The translations under genes were made by a program, and so were the position numbers. Source: JBAZWE01 sp041658605 (GTDB taxonomy: Bacteria > Actinomycetota > Thermoleophilia > BMS3ABIN01). Taken from it: 64,000 bases of DNA. The stretch lies in contig JBAZZU010000002.1 of NCBI GenBank assembly GCA_041658605.1, forward strand, positions 65,816 to 129,815, given 5' to 3'. The notes under the pieces are model-generated. The model made no database searches and was not told where the DNA came from. It was given only the letters and a program-made list of their open reading frames with translations. Shown piece by piece: positions 24,864 through 34,332 of the stretch (positions are counted from its first letter, which is position 1; each line of letters starts with the position of its first letter).

Positions 24864-27314
24864 ATGACTGGATCAAAGAAAATAACATTACCGATTGGCG
24901 GCATGACCTGCGCTTCCTGTGTGGAGCGCAACGAGAAGGCGCTGCGAGAGCTTCCCGGCGTTCTGCATGCAGAGGTCAATTTCGCAACCGAGAAGGCGAC
25001 GATCGAGTTTGATCCGGAAACCGTGAGCGTGGCCGAGCTGGCTTCAGCTGTGGAGCGCGGCGGTTACAGCGTGATCACCGACAGGGTGACGCTGGCTATC
25101 GAGGGCATGACCTGCGCTTCCTGCGTGGAGCGCAATGAAAAAGCCTTGCGTTCGCTCGATGGAGTGGTTTCCGCATCGGTCAATTTCGCGACCGAGAAGG
25201 CGACGATCGAATTTATTGCCGGCTCGATCACAAGATCAGACCTGGTGCGCGCGGTCGAAGGCGCGGGTTACAGGGTGCTCGACAGCGAAGACGCCGATGG
25301 TGTGGATTCGGGGGACCTGGAAACCCGGCTCAGGCAGCGCGAGTACAGGCGGCTTCAGCTTAAGGTGCTGGTCGGCGCGGCGCTTTCCGTACCCGTCTTT
25401 GCCGGCAGTTTTCCCCAGTGGTTCGGCAGCCTGGGGCCATTGAACAACATGTATGTTTTGTGGGCCATGGCGACTCCGGTGCAGTTCTGGGTCGGCTGGC
25501 AGTTCTATCGCGGTGCGATCGCGGCCGCAAGGCACGGGACTACCAACATGAACACGCTGGTGGCCGTCGGCTCATCCGTGGCTTACCTGGCAAGCGTAGC
25601 CGGAATACTCTTTGAATCATTTTTTATTGGCCGGAATGTTGAAGTTCCCATGTATTTCGACACCGCCGCTATCATCATCACACTTATCCTGCTCGGCAGG
25701 ATGCTTGAGGCGCGTGCCAAGGGGCAGACATCCGACGCGATAAAACGCCTGATCGGATTGCAGCCCAGGACGGCGAGGGTCATCCGCGACGGAAGCGAGG
25801 TGGATGTCCCGGTGGAGGATGTGCTGGTAAGCGACATGGTGATAATCCGGCCGGGAGAGATCATCCCCGTTGACGGTATCGTGGTCGACGGGGAATCGAG
25901 TGTCGACGAATCAATGATCACCGGCGAGAGCATGCCGGTCGAAAAGCACGCTGGCGAAGAGGTTGTTGGCGCCACGATCAACAAGATGGGCAGCTTTAAG
26001 TTCGAGGCAACGCGCATAGGCAAGGATACGGCGCTGGCCCGCATCATCAACCTGGTGCAGGAAGCGCAGGGCTCCAAGCCGCCGATCGCCAGGATGGCCG
26101 ATGTCATCTCAGGTTATTTCGTGCCGGTGGTTTTTGCCATAGCCGTATTCACTTTCCTGGCATGGTTGATCTTCGCTCAGGATCAGGCATTTACCCACGC
26201 GCTGCTCAGTTTTGTAGCCGTGCTTGTGATCGCATGCCCCTGCGCCCTGGGGCTGGCTACGCCTACGGCCGTGATGGTGGGTACCGGCAAGGGCGCGGAG
26301 GCGGGTGTGCTGATTCGCGGCGGCGATTCCCTTGAGACCGCGCACAAGGTCGACACGGTTGTACTGGACAAGACCGGGACCATTACCCGCGGTGAACCTG
26401 CGGTGACAGACATACTCACCGATGGCTGGGATGAAGGGCAGATGCTCAGGCTGGTGGCTTCAGCCGAGCGGGGTTCGGAGCATCCCCTGGGTGAGGCTAT
26501 CGTCAAGAGCGCGGTAGCAAGGGATATTGAGCTCGAGGAAGCTACCGGTTTTAAGGCGATCGCTGGGCATGGCATCGAGGCAATGGTGAAAGGTCACGAA
26601 ATACTGGCAGGCAATACGACGCTGATGTCAGACAAAAAGCTTATGCTCGACGGATTTTCGCAAAGGGCTGAGCTGTTGTCCGGGCAGGGTAAAACACCCG
26701 TCTTTGTCGCGGTGGACAACAAGGCCGTAGCGGTCATCGGCGTCGCCGACACGATTAAGGACGGTTCACAAAAGGCGATAGAGCAGCTGAGACGGATGGG
26801 CCTCGAAGTAGTCATGCTCACCGGTGATCACAGGCGAACGGCCGAGGCGATCGGTGCCGAGGCCGGTGTTGACCGGGTGCTGGCGGAAGTCCTGCCCGAA
26901 GACAAGGCGCGCGAGGTAAAGAGGCTGCAGAGGGACGGCAGGATCGTTGCGATGGTAGGAGACGGCATCAACGATGCTCCGGCCCTGGCACAGGCGGATG
27001 TAGGCATAGCCATCGGCACCGGCACTGACGTGGCCATGGACGCGGCGGACATCACGCTCATGTCCGGCGACCTGCGCGGTGTTGTCACTTCCATCGCCCT
27101 GAGCCGCCGGACGATCAAGATCATCAAGCAGAACCTTTTCTGGGCGTTCATATACAACACGCTTCTGATACCCGTCGCGGCCGGCGTCCTGTACCCACGT
27201 TTTGATATCCTGCTCGACCCGATGCTGGCCGCCGGCGCGATGGGCATGTCATCGGTGACAGTGGTGACCAACTCTCTGCGGCTGCGGCGTTTCAGGCCGC
27301 CCGGAGGCGGGTAG
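24864..27314 (+). CDS. copA: Copper-translocating P-type ATPase with two metal-binding domains
   Basis: An 816-aa P1B-ATPase exporting Cu(I). Two N-terminal HMA domains carry GMTCASC with Cys16/Cys19 and Cys84/Cys87. The membrane metal site is the CPC motif in IACPCALGLATPT, the phosphorylation motif is LDKTGTITRGEP, and the hinge is MVGDGINDAPALAQAD, giving all family hallmarks. About eight membrane helices are present. A tiny frame (MFIPLYLM, start 24830) with its own GAGGAAT ribosome site ends just before this ATG, which has no good ribosome site of its own. Translational coupling is possible. No CsoR-type regulator gene is adjacent. Confidence 0.95.
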   Translation: MTGSKKITLPIGGMTCASCVERNEKALRELPGVLHAEVNFATEKATIEFDPETVSVAELASAVERGGYSVITDRVTLAIEGMTCASCVERNEKALRSLDGVVSASVNFATEKATIEFIAGSITRSDLVRAVEGAGYRVLDSEDADGVDSGDLETRLRQREYRRLQLKVLVGAALSVPVFAGSFPQWFGSLGPLNNMYVLWAMATPVQFWVGWQFYRGAIAAARHGTTNMNTLVAVGSSVAYLASVAGILFESFFIGRNVEVPMYFDTAAIIITLILLGRMLEARAKGQTSDAIKRLIGLQPRTARVIRDGSEVDVPVEDVLVSDMVIIRPGEIIPVDGIVVDGESSVDESMITGESMPVEKHAGEEVVGATINKMGSFKFEATRIGKDTALARIINLVQEAQGSKPPIARMADVISGYFVPVVFAIAVFTFLAWLIFAQDQAFTHALLSFVAVLVIACPCALGLATPTAVMVGTGKGAEAGVLIRGGDSLETAHKVDTVVLDKTGTITRGEPAVTDILTDGWDEGQMLRLVASAERGSEHPLGEAIVKSAVARDIELEEATGFKAIAGHGIEAMVKGHEILAGNTTLMSDKKLMLDGFSQRAELLSGQGKTPVFVAVDNKAVAVIGVADTIKDGSQKAIEQLRRMGLEVVMLTGDHRRTAEAIGAEAGVDRVLAEVLPEDKAREVKRLQRDGRIVAMVGDGINDAPALAQADVGIAIGTGTDVAMDAADITLMSGDLRGVVTSIALSRRTIKIIKQNLFWAFIYNTLLIPVAAGVLYPRFDILLDPMLAAGAMGMSSVTVVTNSLRLRRFRPPGGG

Positions 27315-27373
27315 AAGTTTCGTAATCCCGTGTTTTGCGGTTATCCCGATGGCAAAAGATATCCGGAGAGTGG

Positions 27374-28186
27374 ATGGCAGAGTCTCATGATTTTTACACC
27401 ATAGCCCAGTTTTCCGACATCCATTGCGGTGATGCACGATTTGACGCCCAACTGGCGGAAGCGCTTGTTTCCGAAGTCAATGACGCGAATCCCGACCTTA
27501 CTGTCGTCGCCGGGGATCTCACCGCTGACGGTTACAGGGAGCAGTTCGACGAGGCCAAGAGCTACATCGACCGGGTCAAGTGTGAGCAGGTGATCGTGAT
27601 CGCGGGAAACCACGATTGCCGCAACGTCGGCTATCTTCACTTCGAAGAACTTTTCGGCCCCCGGCATTACAAGGCCGCTGAACTGGATTTCAAGCTCTGC
27701 TGTGTACCGGGAGAGGAGGGAACACAGCAGAAGGTAAAGATACTGGCGATGGATTCAAACAAACCCGATCTGAATGATGGCGAGATCGGCCGCGACAACT
27801 TCACCTGGATCGACAACGAGTTCCCCAACGAGCGCGATTACAAGATCTTTCTGCTTCACCACCACCTGGTCGGCATACCGGGAACAGGCAGGGAGCGTAA
27901 TGTCGTCTGGGACGCGGGCGACGTCCTCGAACGGCTGCGCGCCGTTGATGTCAATCTCGTCCTCTGCGGACACAGGCACGTGCCCTATACGTGGCCGCTC
28001 GCGAACATGCTGATCGTCAGCAGCGGCACCGGCAGTACCTGGCGCACACGCGGTTATACGCAACCTTCCTATAACGTGATCAGGATCGATCCGGAGATGG
28101 TGACCATCACCACCAAGGTTCCCGGAGGGCCGATCGTCAAACGCGAGCGTTTTCGCCGCCGCCCGCGGCCTCCGGTCCCGGAATAG
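27374..28186 (+). CDS. Calcineurin-like metallophosphoesterase
   Basis: A 270-aa cytosolic phosphoesterase. The five metal-binding motifs are in order: FSDIHCGD near the N-terminus, VVAGDLT, IAGNHDC, LLHHHL and CGHRHVPYT. The Arg/Pro-rich C-terminus (RFRRRPRPPVPE) is unusual and may bind nucleic acid or be a disordered tail. ATG 27374 behind GGAGAG is preferred to an upstream in-frame ATG at 27335. The substrate is unknown; cyclic nucleotide phosphodiesterases look similar. It lies 59 bp after copA. Confidence 0.88.
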   Translation: MAESHDFYTIAQFSDIHCGDARFDAQLAEALVSEVNDANPDLTVVAGDLTADGYREQFDEAKSYIDRVKCEQVIVIAGNHDCRNVGYLHFEELFGPRHYKAAELDFKLCCVPGEEGTQQKVKILAMDSNKPDLNDGEIGRDNFTWIDNEFPNERDYKIFLLHHHLVGIPGTGRERNVVWDAGDVLERLRAVDVNLVLCGHRHVPYTWPLANMLIVSSGTGSTWRTRGYTQPSYNVIRIDPEMVTITTKVPGGPIVKRERFRRRPRPPVPE

Positions 28187-28232
28187 ACACCCAGGATCCA
28201 CAGATCGACACTTATATCGTCCCCTCCCATTC

Positions 28233-28259
28233 TTGACACCGGAAACGCTAGAATATAAG
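28233..28259 (+). promoter_or_regulatory. Possible sigma-70-type promoter for the rhodanese lipoprotein gene
   Basis: TTGACA at 28233-28238 and TATAAG at 28254-28259, spaced by 15 bp, lie about 95 bp upstream of the start codon. The spacer is two bases short of the optimum, so this is moderate evidence. Confidence 0.4.
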
Positions 28260-28352
28260 CTCTTCGCCTGAGCGTGGGGGGAGTCCATTCCGGCGTTTCT
28301 GACCATCTTCTGGATGGTGAAGTCCGATTGTAAACAAAGAGACAGGAGAGTG

Positions 28353-29420
28353 ATGAGCATGACCAAAATCTTCAGGTATTTTCTGCTGACCACATTGATT
28401 CTGGGGTTGCTGCTGGCAACGACCGTAGCCCTGGTCGGATGTGGTGACAGCACGACGACAACAGCGGCGACTTCCAAGACTTCGTCCGTCAATACCGCGG
28501 AAGTTATCGGCGCCAGGGCTGTGAAGGTATTGAGCGCGGTCTCGACGGGTGACTATAGTGCCAATTCGATCTCAGGGGTGAACCTGGCCAAGAAGCTGGC
28601 CGATCCAGTGGAGAACAAGAAGCTTTATCTCATGGATATCCGCAAAAAAGCTGATTACGATGCCGGCCATATCGATGGAGCAAAGCAGGTCGAATTCGCA
28701 AAGTGGGCTTCGTCCGAGAACCTGGATGTGCTTGCGAAGTTACCTTCGGATACCAAGATTATTGTTATCTGCTATACCGGAAATACTGCCGCGCAGGCGA
28801 CCGGCGGCCTGAGGATGCTCGGTTACGACGCTGCCGCTCTCCAGGCTGGTATGAACGGCTGGGCGCAGTCATCTACTACTGCAGCTACCGTTGCCGACCT
28901 GCAGAACACAAACTATCCTGACTTCACGACACCGGCAAATCCATCTGCGCCTGCTCCACCGGCTACGACTCTGGACAAGCCTTCCGCGGATGACTATAAG
29001 GTTATCGCCGAGAAGGCAAACGCTGTGATGTCGGCAATGCCGACTGACGGTGATTATGCCCTTAATACGGTTACAGCCGCGAAGCTGAGCGAGCTGTTAG
29101 GCGGCTCCAGCAAGCCGTTCGTTCTGGATATTCGCAGTGCCGCTGACTTCAATTCCGGCCATATCCAGGACGCTGTTAATGCTCCATTTAAGTCAGTTGC
29201 TCTTCCAGAAAACCTGAAGTTGATTCCAAAGGACAAGAAGATCGTGGTCCCCTGCTATACCGGCAACACCGCCGCGCAGGCTACCATGATCCTTCAGATG
29301 CTCGGCTACGATGCAAGCGTCCTCAAGTATGGCATGATGAGCTGGGACGGATCGGCCGGCAAAGCGGATTACCTGAGCACTATCCAGAGTGCGAATAATC
29401 CGGTTGTAAAAACCCAGTAG
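28353..29420 (+). CDS. Secreted lipoprotein with two rhodanese domains
   Basis: A 355-aa lipoprotein. ATG 28353, behind ACAGGAGAG, opens a signal peptide whose lipobox is ALVGC. A Ser/Thr-rich linker follows, then two rhodanese domains. Each has an active-site loop CYTGNTAAQ with its Cys intact (IVICYTGN and IVVPCYTGN) and a recognisable LYLMDIRKKADYDAGHIDGA or FVLDIRSAADFNSGHIQDA start. They are separated by a Pro/Ala-rich linker. Rhodaneses carry sulfane sulfur; outside the membrane the partner is unknown. The gene at 29852 is a cytosolic paralogue with the same two-domain plan. Confidence 0.88.
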   Translation: MSMTKIFRYFLLTTLILGLLLATTVALVGCGDSTTTTAATSKTSSVNTAEVIGARAVKVLSAVSTGDYSANSISGVNLAKKLADPVENKKLYLMDIRKKADYDAGHIDGAKQVEFAKWASSENLDVLAKLPSDTKIIVICYTGNTAAQATGGLRMLGYDAAALQAGMNGWAQSSTTAATVADLQNTNYPDFTTPANPSAPAPPATTLDKPSADDYKVIAEKANAVMSAMPTDGDYALNTVTAAKLSELLGGSSKPFVLDIRSAADFNSGHIQDAVNAPFKSVALPENLKLIPKDKKIVVPCYTGNTAAQATMILQMLGYDASVLKYGMMSWDGSAGKADYLSTIQSANNPVVKTQ

Positions 29421-29442
29421 ATCCTGAAGATAAGCAAATCCG

Positions 29443-29474
29443 CAGGGGGCGGCCGTCAGGCCGCCCCCTGTTTC
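29443..29474 (+). terminator. Rho-independent terminator
   Basis: CAGGGGGCGG and CCGCCCCCTG form a 10-bp GC-rich stem, followed by TTTCGTT, 22 bp after the rhodanese lipoprotein stop. Confidence 0.8.
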
Positions 29475-29851
29475 GTTCAATGCTTTATATCCACGTCGGC
29501 CGGGAAACAAAGGGGAGTACACGCACTGATTTTTCCCGTGCTGTCTGCAGGTCCGCATCACGGTTATGATATTCCCGAATTACTCGTGGCCCGCCCGTGC
29601 GGGCACTTTATTTCCTTACATCAATCGCCAGACTCCTCGTTGTTGACATTCCAGGACTGCTGACCGTCCGATGCGAATCCTTTTCATTTGAGCGAAATCA
29701 TAAGAATACGCTACACTTATTGGCGGGACTCAAATCACGGGATCCCCTTCCGGACCAGAACATACCGGCCTCATGGGGAAACGGGTCATCGATAGATAAC
29801 ATGTGAGGCGTCCCGTTGATTCACCGGACCAAACAGCGATACGGAGCAAGA
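29475..29851 (+). promoter_or_regulatory. Intergenic region with a possible promoter
   Basis: No gene is seen. TTGAGC at 29688-29693 and TACACT at 29712-29717 (18-bp spacer) could be the promoter of the cytosolic rhodanese gene. Open frames here lack ribosome sites and family features. Confidence 0.35.
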
Positions 29852-30856
29852 ATGTCTGAACCGGTTTCATTATCTGAACATGAAGATGGGATGGGCACAG
29901 CTGACGCGGTGGTGCCCGCCGAAACGATCATCGACGTCATCGCGCGGCGCGCCCTGCGTGTGCTGGCCTCTACTCCCCTGGAAGAGGGGGATTACATCGC
30001 CCACGGCCTGTGGGGACACGAGCTGGCGGCGAAGCTGGCCGATCCGTTGCAGCGGGAAAACCTGTATCTTCTCGACGTCCGAAGCCGGGATGCTTACGAT
30101 GAGGGACATATCGACGGCGCCCGTCATGTTGATTTCAGTGCGTGGGCTTCACCCGAAAATCTCGCCAGGCTGCCCCATGACAGGAAGATCATCGTCATCT
30201 GTGACACAGGACTTATGGCCGCCCAGGTGGCAGCGGGCCTGAGGCTGCTCGGTTATGATGCCGCGGTTCCCAGGACCGGTATAAACGGCTGGGCGCAGTC
30301 ATCGATGACTCAAAGCCTGGTAGAGGAGATCCAGGCCGCCAGGTTTCCGGTCATGCGCGTGCCGCCCAAGGATGGTTGCATCGAGGCTCCCCGGGATATT
30401 GTTTTTGACCATCCGGATGAAAAAGATTACGAAATCATCGCCGCGCGCGCGAACATTGTCTTCGGTGGCGCGCTCGGGAATTGCAGTTCAACCGCAAACA
30501 TCGTCAGCGCCACCTCCTTGAGCGGAATGCTTGAAGAGGACGCTGGCCGCGGCCGGCTGTTCCTGCTGGATCTGCGGCGCGAGGAGGATTTCGAGGGAGT
30601 CGGCCATATCGAGGGCTCCGTGCGCATGGATTTCGATGCCGTGGCAATGCCGGAGAACCTCAAGAAGCTGCCCCGCGACCGCAAGATCGTCACCATATGT
30701 TATACGGGCAACCTCGCCGCTCAGCTTGCCACGGTGCTGAGGATGCTGGATTACGACGTTGAGGCGCTCGCGTATGGCATGGTGGGCTGGACACGCACTC
30801 CGACTACATACATGTATCTGAAGGATATCCAGAAGGCGGATAATCCGCTGGTTTAG
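29852..30856 (+). CDS. Cytosolic protein with two rhodanese domains, paralogue of the upstream lipoprotein
   Basis: A 334-aa protein without a signal peptide. ATG 29852 behind CGGAGCAAG is chosen over an upstream TTG at 29816. The two rhodanese domains have IVICDTGLMAAQ (Cys kept, Tyr to Asp change after it) and VTICYTGNLAAQ. Domain openings (LYLLDVRSRDAYDEGHIDGA, LFLLDLRREEDFEG) and the ends (INGWAQSS, MVGWTRTP) match the lipoprotein at 28353 along its whole length, so the pair arose by duplication with loss or gain of the export signal. Sulfur transfer is the family role, the acceptor is unknown. Confidence 0.87.
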   Translation: MSEPVSLSEHEDGMGTADAVVPAETIIDVIARRALRVLASTPLEEGDYIAHGLWGHELAAKLADPLQRENLYLLDVRSRDAYDEGHIDGARHVDFSAWASPENLARLPHDRKIIVICDTGLMAAQVAAGLRLLGYDAAVPRTGINGWAQSSMTQSLVEEIQAARFPVMRVPPKDGCIEAPRDIVFDHPDEKDYEIIAARANIVFGGALGNCSSTANIVSATSLSGMLEEDAGRGRLFLLDLRREEDFEGVGHIEGSVRMDFDAVAMPENLKKLPRDRKIVTICYTGNLAAQLATVLRMLDYDVEALAYGMVGWTRTPTTYMYLKDIQKADNPLV

Positions 30857-30902
30857 AAGGTTCCTCTGGGCACCGGCAGGCAGCGCCGCCGGCATGCCGC
30901 CG

Positions 30903-31088
30903 CTACTGTTCCTCTTCAGGATCATCATCGATCTCTTCCCTGACCCTGCGCCGGTCTTTCTTCCCGTATTTGCTGTCCGAATGGTAACCGGCGCCGCTCT
31001 GGGGCCGTCCGGCAAACGGGTCGCGCGGCGCCTTTGGTTTTTTTATCCCGGGTCTGGATGGCCCGCGTTTCTTTTTTGATCCAGGCAT
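30903..31088 (-). CDS. Small basic-acidic disordered protein
   Basis: A 61-aa frame, strongly basic at first (PGSKKKRGPSRPGIKKPKAPR) and acidic at the end (EEIDDDPEEEQ), with no hydrophobic core. A GGATGG stretch upstream could serve as ribosome site, with loose spacing. No family is recognised. It lies 39 bp before the dtd stop... that is, downstream of dtd on the same strand. Biased composition makes a chance frame possible. Confidence 0.4.
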   Translation of the reverse strand: MPGSKKKRGPSRPGIKKPKAPRDPFAGRPQSGAGYHSDSKYGKKDRRRVREEIDDDPEEEQ

Positions 31089-31127
31089 GGCGCTTTTCCA
31101 TCCTTCGTTTTATGGATTACCGAAGTT

Positions 31128-31574
31128 TTACTCCGGATGGCTATCGATGATGATCGTAACCGGGCCGTCATTGAGCAGTTCCACATCCATCATGGCGCCG
31201 AACTCGCCGGTCGCGACCTTGATACCGGCGGCACGCAGCTCCTCCACGACCTCCAGATAAAGCTTTTCCGCAAGCTCCGGGTCGGCTGCAGCGCCAAAAC
31301 CTGGACGATTGCCCCGGCGGACGTCCCCGAGCAGGGTGAACTGGCTGACCACGAGAATCTCTCCCCCGACGTCCTGCACCGAACGGTTCATGAGTCCGCC
31401 TTCGTCCTCAAATATCCGCAGCCGGGCAAGCTTGCCGGCGATATGGCGTACATCGTCCGGTCCGTCGTCCCGCGCCACGCCGAGCAGCACAAGCAGGCCG
31501 TTTCCGATTGAGCTTTTCAGGGCACCGGCAATCGAGACGCCGGCTCTGCCCACTCTCTGGACTACTACTTTCAT
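31128..31574 (-). CDS. dtd: D-aminoacyl-tRNA deacylase
   Basis: Removes D-amino acids wrongly attached to tRNA. The N-terminus MKVVVQRVGRAGVSI, the catalytic loop SQFTLLGDVRRGNRPGF and the C-terminal motif LLNDGPVTIII (the GPxT cross-subunit motif) are all present. With ATG 31574 the protein has 148 aa, the standard length; the frame is open further upstream to 31844, which would add an unrelated 90-residue extension. No good ribosome site precedes the ATG. Confidence 0.94.
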   Translation of the reverse strand: MKVVVQRVGRAGVSIAGALKSSIGNGLLVLLGVARDDGPDDVRHIAGKLARLRIFEDEGGLMNRSVQDVGGEILVVSQFTLLGDVRRGNRPGFGAAADPELAEKLYLEVVEELRAAGIKVATGEFGAMMDVELLNDGPVTIIIDSHPE

Positions 31575-31757
31575 TACATGGATTTTAAAGCCAGATGGCC
31601 AAAGTTGAAAGAGCGGCCTTTTTGGAACAGAATCTGCACAGCCGGATTCGCCGGCTCTACCCATGCAAAGCAAGAAAAAAATCATGATAGTCAGGCGGCG
31701 TGTGAGCGTCCGCGGCATGCGGCTTTGCCGGCAGGCCGGCAGCTGGGGGTTTCTGAC

Positions 31758-33254
31758 GTGAAATCCGCGCTTCGCAACGGCAGCCTGTATATCCTGTGTG
31801 GCGCATTGATAACCGGAACGCTCTGGAGCGGCGGTTACTTTCAAATGTCAAAGTGGGTTTTCACGTTTTTGTTGCTGGGCGCCGCCGGATGGGAGCTTGT
31901 TGTTTCGATGGCGGAGGGCGGTCAGCTGCGTCCGCTGCGGTCACCTGCCATGTGGCTGCTTGCCGCCTTCGCGGCGTTTGCCACCTGCAGCCTTTTCTGG
32001 AGCGTCGTACCCGGCGACACCGAGAGGGAAGCCGCCCTGCTCCTGGCATATGTAGGCGTGATCTTCGTGGTTCGCAGCAACCTGGTACGCTTGGGCGCGG
32101 CGGCGCAGGCTGTTTTCAGCGGGTGGTTCGTTTACGTGGCGAGCTTTGTTTCGGCCTGGGGGATCTTCACATATATCTACAGGCTGACGCCCTGGGCGGG
32201 CATGCTGGACAATATCTACAGGGCCGGTTCGTCATTTGAGTACTCAAACGCGCTGGCCTGTTTCGGGCTGATGGCGCTGCCGGTATCGGCTGTCCTTTAC
32301 CAGCGAGCCGGTTCGGGTGAGCGGCCCGTATATGCGATCGCCATGACCCTGCAGACGGCTGCGGTACTGCTGAGTTTTTCGAGGTTCGGCATTGTGGCTC
32401 TGATTCTGATAGTGCTTTACCTGTGCTTCAACGGCTGGCGGCAGCACGTGGCGCTGCCTGTGATTCTGGCCTTTGCCGGCGCACTCGCTGTTGCCATGGC
32501 ATCGGTGGTCGCCCAGGAATACCAGCGCTCACTGGCCGGCCTGGCGGTCGTGGCTCTGATACTGGCAGGTTCTTATCTATTGCAGAGGATCGCCGGGCGC
32601 GGAACTATGGGCGCAAGTGATCAATCCGATAAAAGGGCGGATGGGCCTGACGGCGGCGATGAACTCGGGTTTAAGGGAAGGTCAGGGTCCGCCGGTTTTG
32701 ATCGCGTCTTCAAGGGCGCCATTGCGGCAGTTGCGTCGCTCGCCGTTCTAGCGACTATCCTGCTGGCCACCCGCGTAGACAGGCTCAGGGTCATTATCAC
32801 AACACGTTTCGAGGACGGCCTGACTTTAAGACGCCTGCTGCCGCACCGCCTTGATACATGGGCGGGCGCAATGGACGCGTTCAGGGCGGAGCCTGTTGCC
32901 GGTTCGGGCCTTGGTTCCTTTTATTATGTCTATCAGCAGCACGCGCTGGCTGCCTATACGAAATACGCACATAACCTCGTGCTGCAGACTGCGGTAGAGA
33001 CAGGTCTGGCGGGCGCGGCGCTGATGGTTGTCTTTCTGTTATATGTTTGCGCGCTGATCTGCTGGAGGTTGATAACAAAAAGTGACGCTGTTGTCAAAGC
33101 CCACGCGATTTCAGTCGCGGTGTTCATCGCCTTCAACGCTTTCGACTGGGAATGGTATGTGCCGGCGCTGACCGCCTGGTCGATGCTGGGTGTGGCATGT
33201 CTCGAAGGCAGCGCGGGGATAAATGATAAAAAGATGGATAAAGCAAGGCTTTGA
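31758..33254 (+). CDS. O-antigen ligase/polymerase-like membrane protein
   Basis: A roughly 500-aa protein with about eleven membrane helices. The Wzy_C/RfaL-type signature lies in the large loop and following helix near the C-terminus (YAHNLVLQTAVETGLAGAALMV), preceded by LPHRLDTWAGAMDAFRAEPVAGSGLG. Such proteins polymerise or ligate lipid-linked glycans at the outer membrane face of the cytoplasmic membrane. A Gly/Asp-rich cytoplasmic loop lies in the middle. GTG 31758 is taken because the upstream open part (from 31578) is not hydrophobic and looks non-coding. The start is uncertain. A methyltransferase gene is convergent. Confidence 0.8.
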   Translation: MKSALRNGSLYILCGALITGTLWSGGYFQMSKWVFTFLLLGAAGWELVVSMAEGGQLRPLRSPAMWLLAAFAAFATCSLFWSVVPGDTEREAALLLAYVGVIFVVRSNLVRLGAAAQAVFSGWFVYVASFVSAWGIFTYIYRLTPWAGMLDNIYRAGSSFEYSNALACFGLMALPVSAVLYQRAGSGERPVYAIAMTLQTAAVLLSFSRFGIVALILIVLYLCFNGWRQHVALPVILAFAGALAVAMASVVAQEYQRSLAGLAVVALILAGSYLLQRIAGRGTMGASDQSDKRADGPDGGDELGFKGRSGSAGFDRVFKGAIAAVASLAVLATILLATRVDRLRVIITTRFEDGLTLRRLLPHRLDTWAGAMDAFRAEPVAGSGLGSFYYVYQQHALAAYTKYAHNLVLQTAVETGLAGAALMVVFLLYVCALICWRLITKSDAVVKAHAISVAVFIAFNAFDWEWYVPALTAWSMLGVACLEGSAGINDKKMDKARL

Positions 33255-33316
33255 AGATTCACAAGCGGGCCTGAACATATGCGACGATGACAAGGATTCG
33301 CTCGCAGCTCAGCCGC

Positions 33317-34120
33317 CTAAGAAGGTCTCCCTGCCTTTTTGAGGATAAATATGGACTCCATCCCGTTCTTGCGGAACAGCTCGACCTCCAGCTCCGGCGC
33401 GATCTCTTTCCTGAAGTAGAGCAGCATCTCCATGAAATCCGCGGGGGTCCAGACGTGGAAATGGATGCTGTAGTCTATGTCGATGAGGCGGGCCGTCTTG
33501 GCCACCATCTCACCTTCAGGGACTTTGTCAACAAGCCTCGCGTACTCCTCAAAATGACCGCGCCTTGACCATTGCGGCCCCTCCTCGTAGTCACGGACCA
33601 GGTGCTCGATGGTGGTATTGGGGCGGTCGCGGTCGAAAGTGTGCCGTTTGTCCGGCACCGCCATGTAGATGACGCCACCAATCTTCAGCACGCGCATGTA
33701 ATTCCTGATGGCCTCTAGGGGATTCTGGCAATGCTCGATCATGTGGTTGGCGATGAGGAAATCAAGGGAGGAGTCCTGAACGGTTTCGAGCAGCTCACCG
33801 TCGCCCACGATCTCAACGTCGACGAGGTCCAGGTCACATAGTTCCGGATACTGCTCCCGCAGCCGTTCGACCGGCATGCGGTCCATGTAGCGGACCCGCG
33901 CGGTAACGGGGACTTCCAGGGGGGAATGCAGCGCGCCGATCTCGATGCCCTCGCCGCTTAAATACCGGAAGGCGATCTCCCGGCGGATCTCGGGCGAAGG
34001 GTCATAGCCTGACTCGTCCGGCACTGCCAGCGTTTCGATCAGCGCCGGTTTGCCGCCGCCGCTCACACTGAAGCCCTTCCGCTTCGCAAGCTGGTTCAAT
34101 TTGTTTATAAGCGTGCTCAT
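33317..34120 (-). CDS. Class I SAM-dependent methyltransferase
   Basis: A 267-aa protein with the Methyltransf_11 core: GIEIGALHSPL (motif I variant), LDFLIANHMIEHCQNP (motif after strand 4) and LKIGGVIYMAVPDKR. An N-terminal helical part and a C-terminal stretch HFHVWTPADFMEML are typical of methyltransferases encoded in glycan clusters. The ATG at 34120 is used; an in-frame TTG lies at 34132. The acceptor is unknown. Confidence 0.85.
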   Translation of the reverse strand: MSTLINKLNQLAKRKGFSVSGGGKPALIETLAVPDESGYDPSPEIRREIAFRYLSGEGIEIGALHSPLEVPVTARVRYMDRMPVERLREQYPELCDLDLVDVEIVGDGELLETVQDSSLDFLIANHMIEHCQNPLEAIRNYMRVLKIGGVIYMAVPDKRHTFDRDRPNTTIEHLVRDYEEGPQWSRRGHFEEYARLVDKVPEGEMVAKTARLIDIDYSIHFHVWTPADFMEMLLYFRKEIAPELEVELFRKNGMESIFILKKAGRPS

Positions 34121-34332
34121 ACGGGTCTGCAAAAACCGGGCTCCCGGGGATTGGTCGAATGTACGGGTCGTATCCCAATCAGGAACCGGCCCTTTTCCTC
34201 ATTCTTTATATTACAGGTCTGAACACAGTATTGTCATCAGACGCGGCGATGGACGCCGCCCTGTTCCACTACGGTCAGTAAAAGCACCACTGTCAGGGGC
34301 GCCTGGTCTCTTCCGGGAATACGATGTTGCTT

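Noticed and set aside
30903..31088. Functional call as a nucleic-acid-binding protein
   Set aside because: The 61-aa frame is basic then acidic, but composition alone does not support a function.
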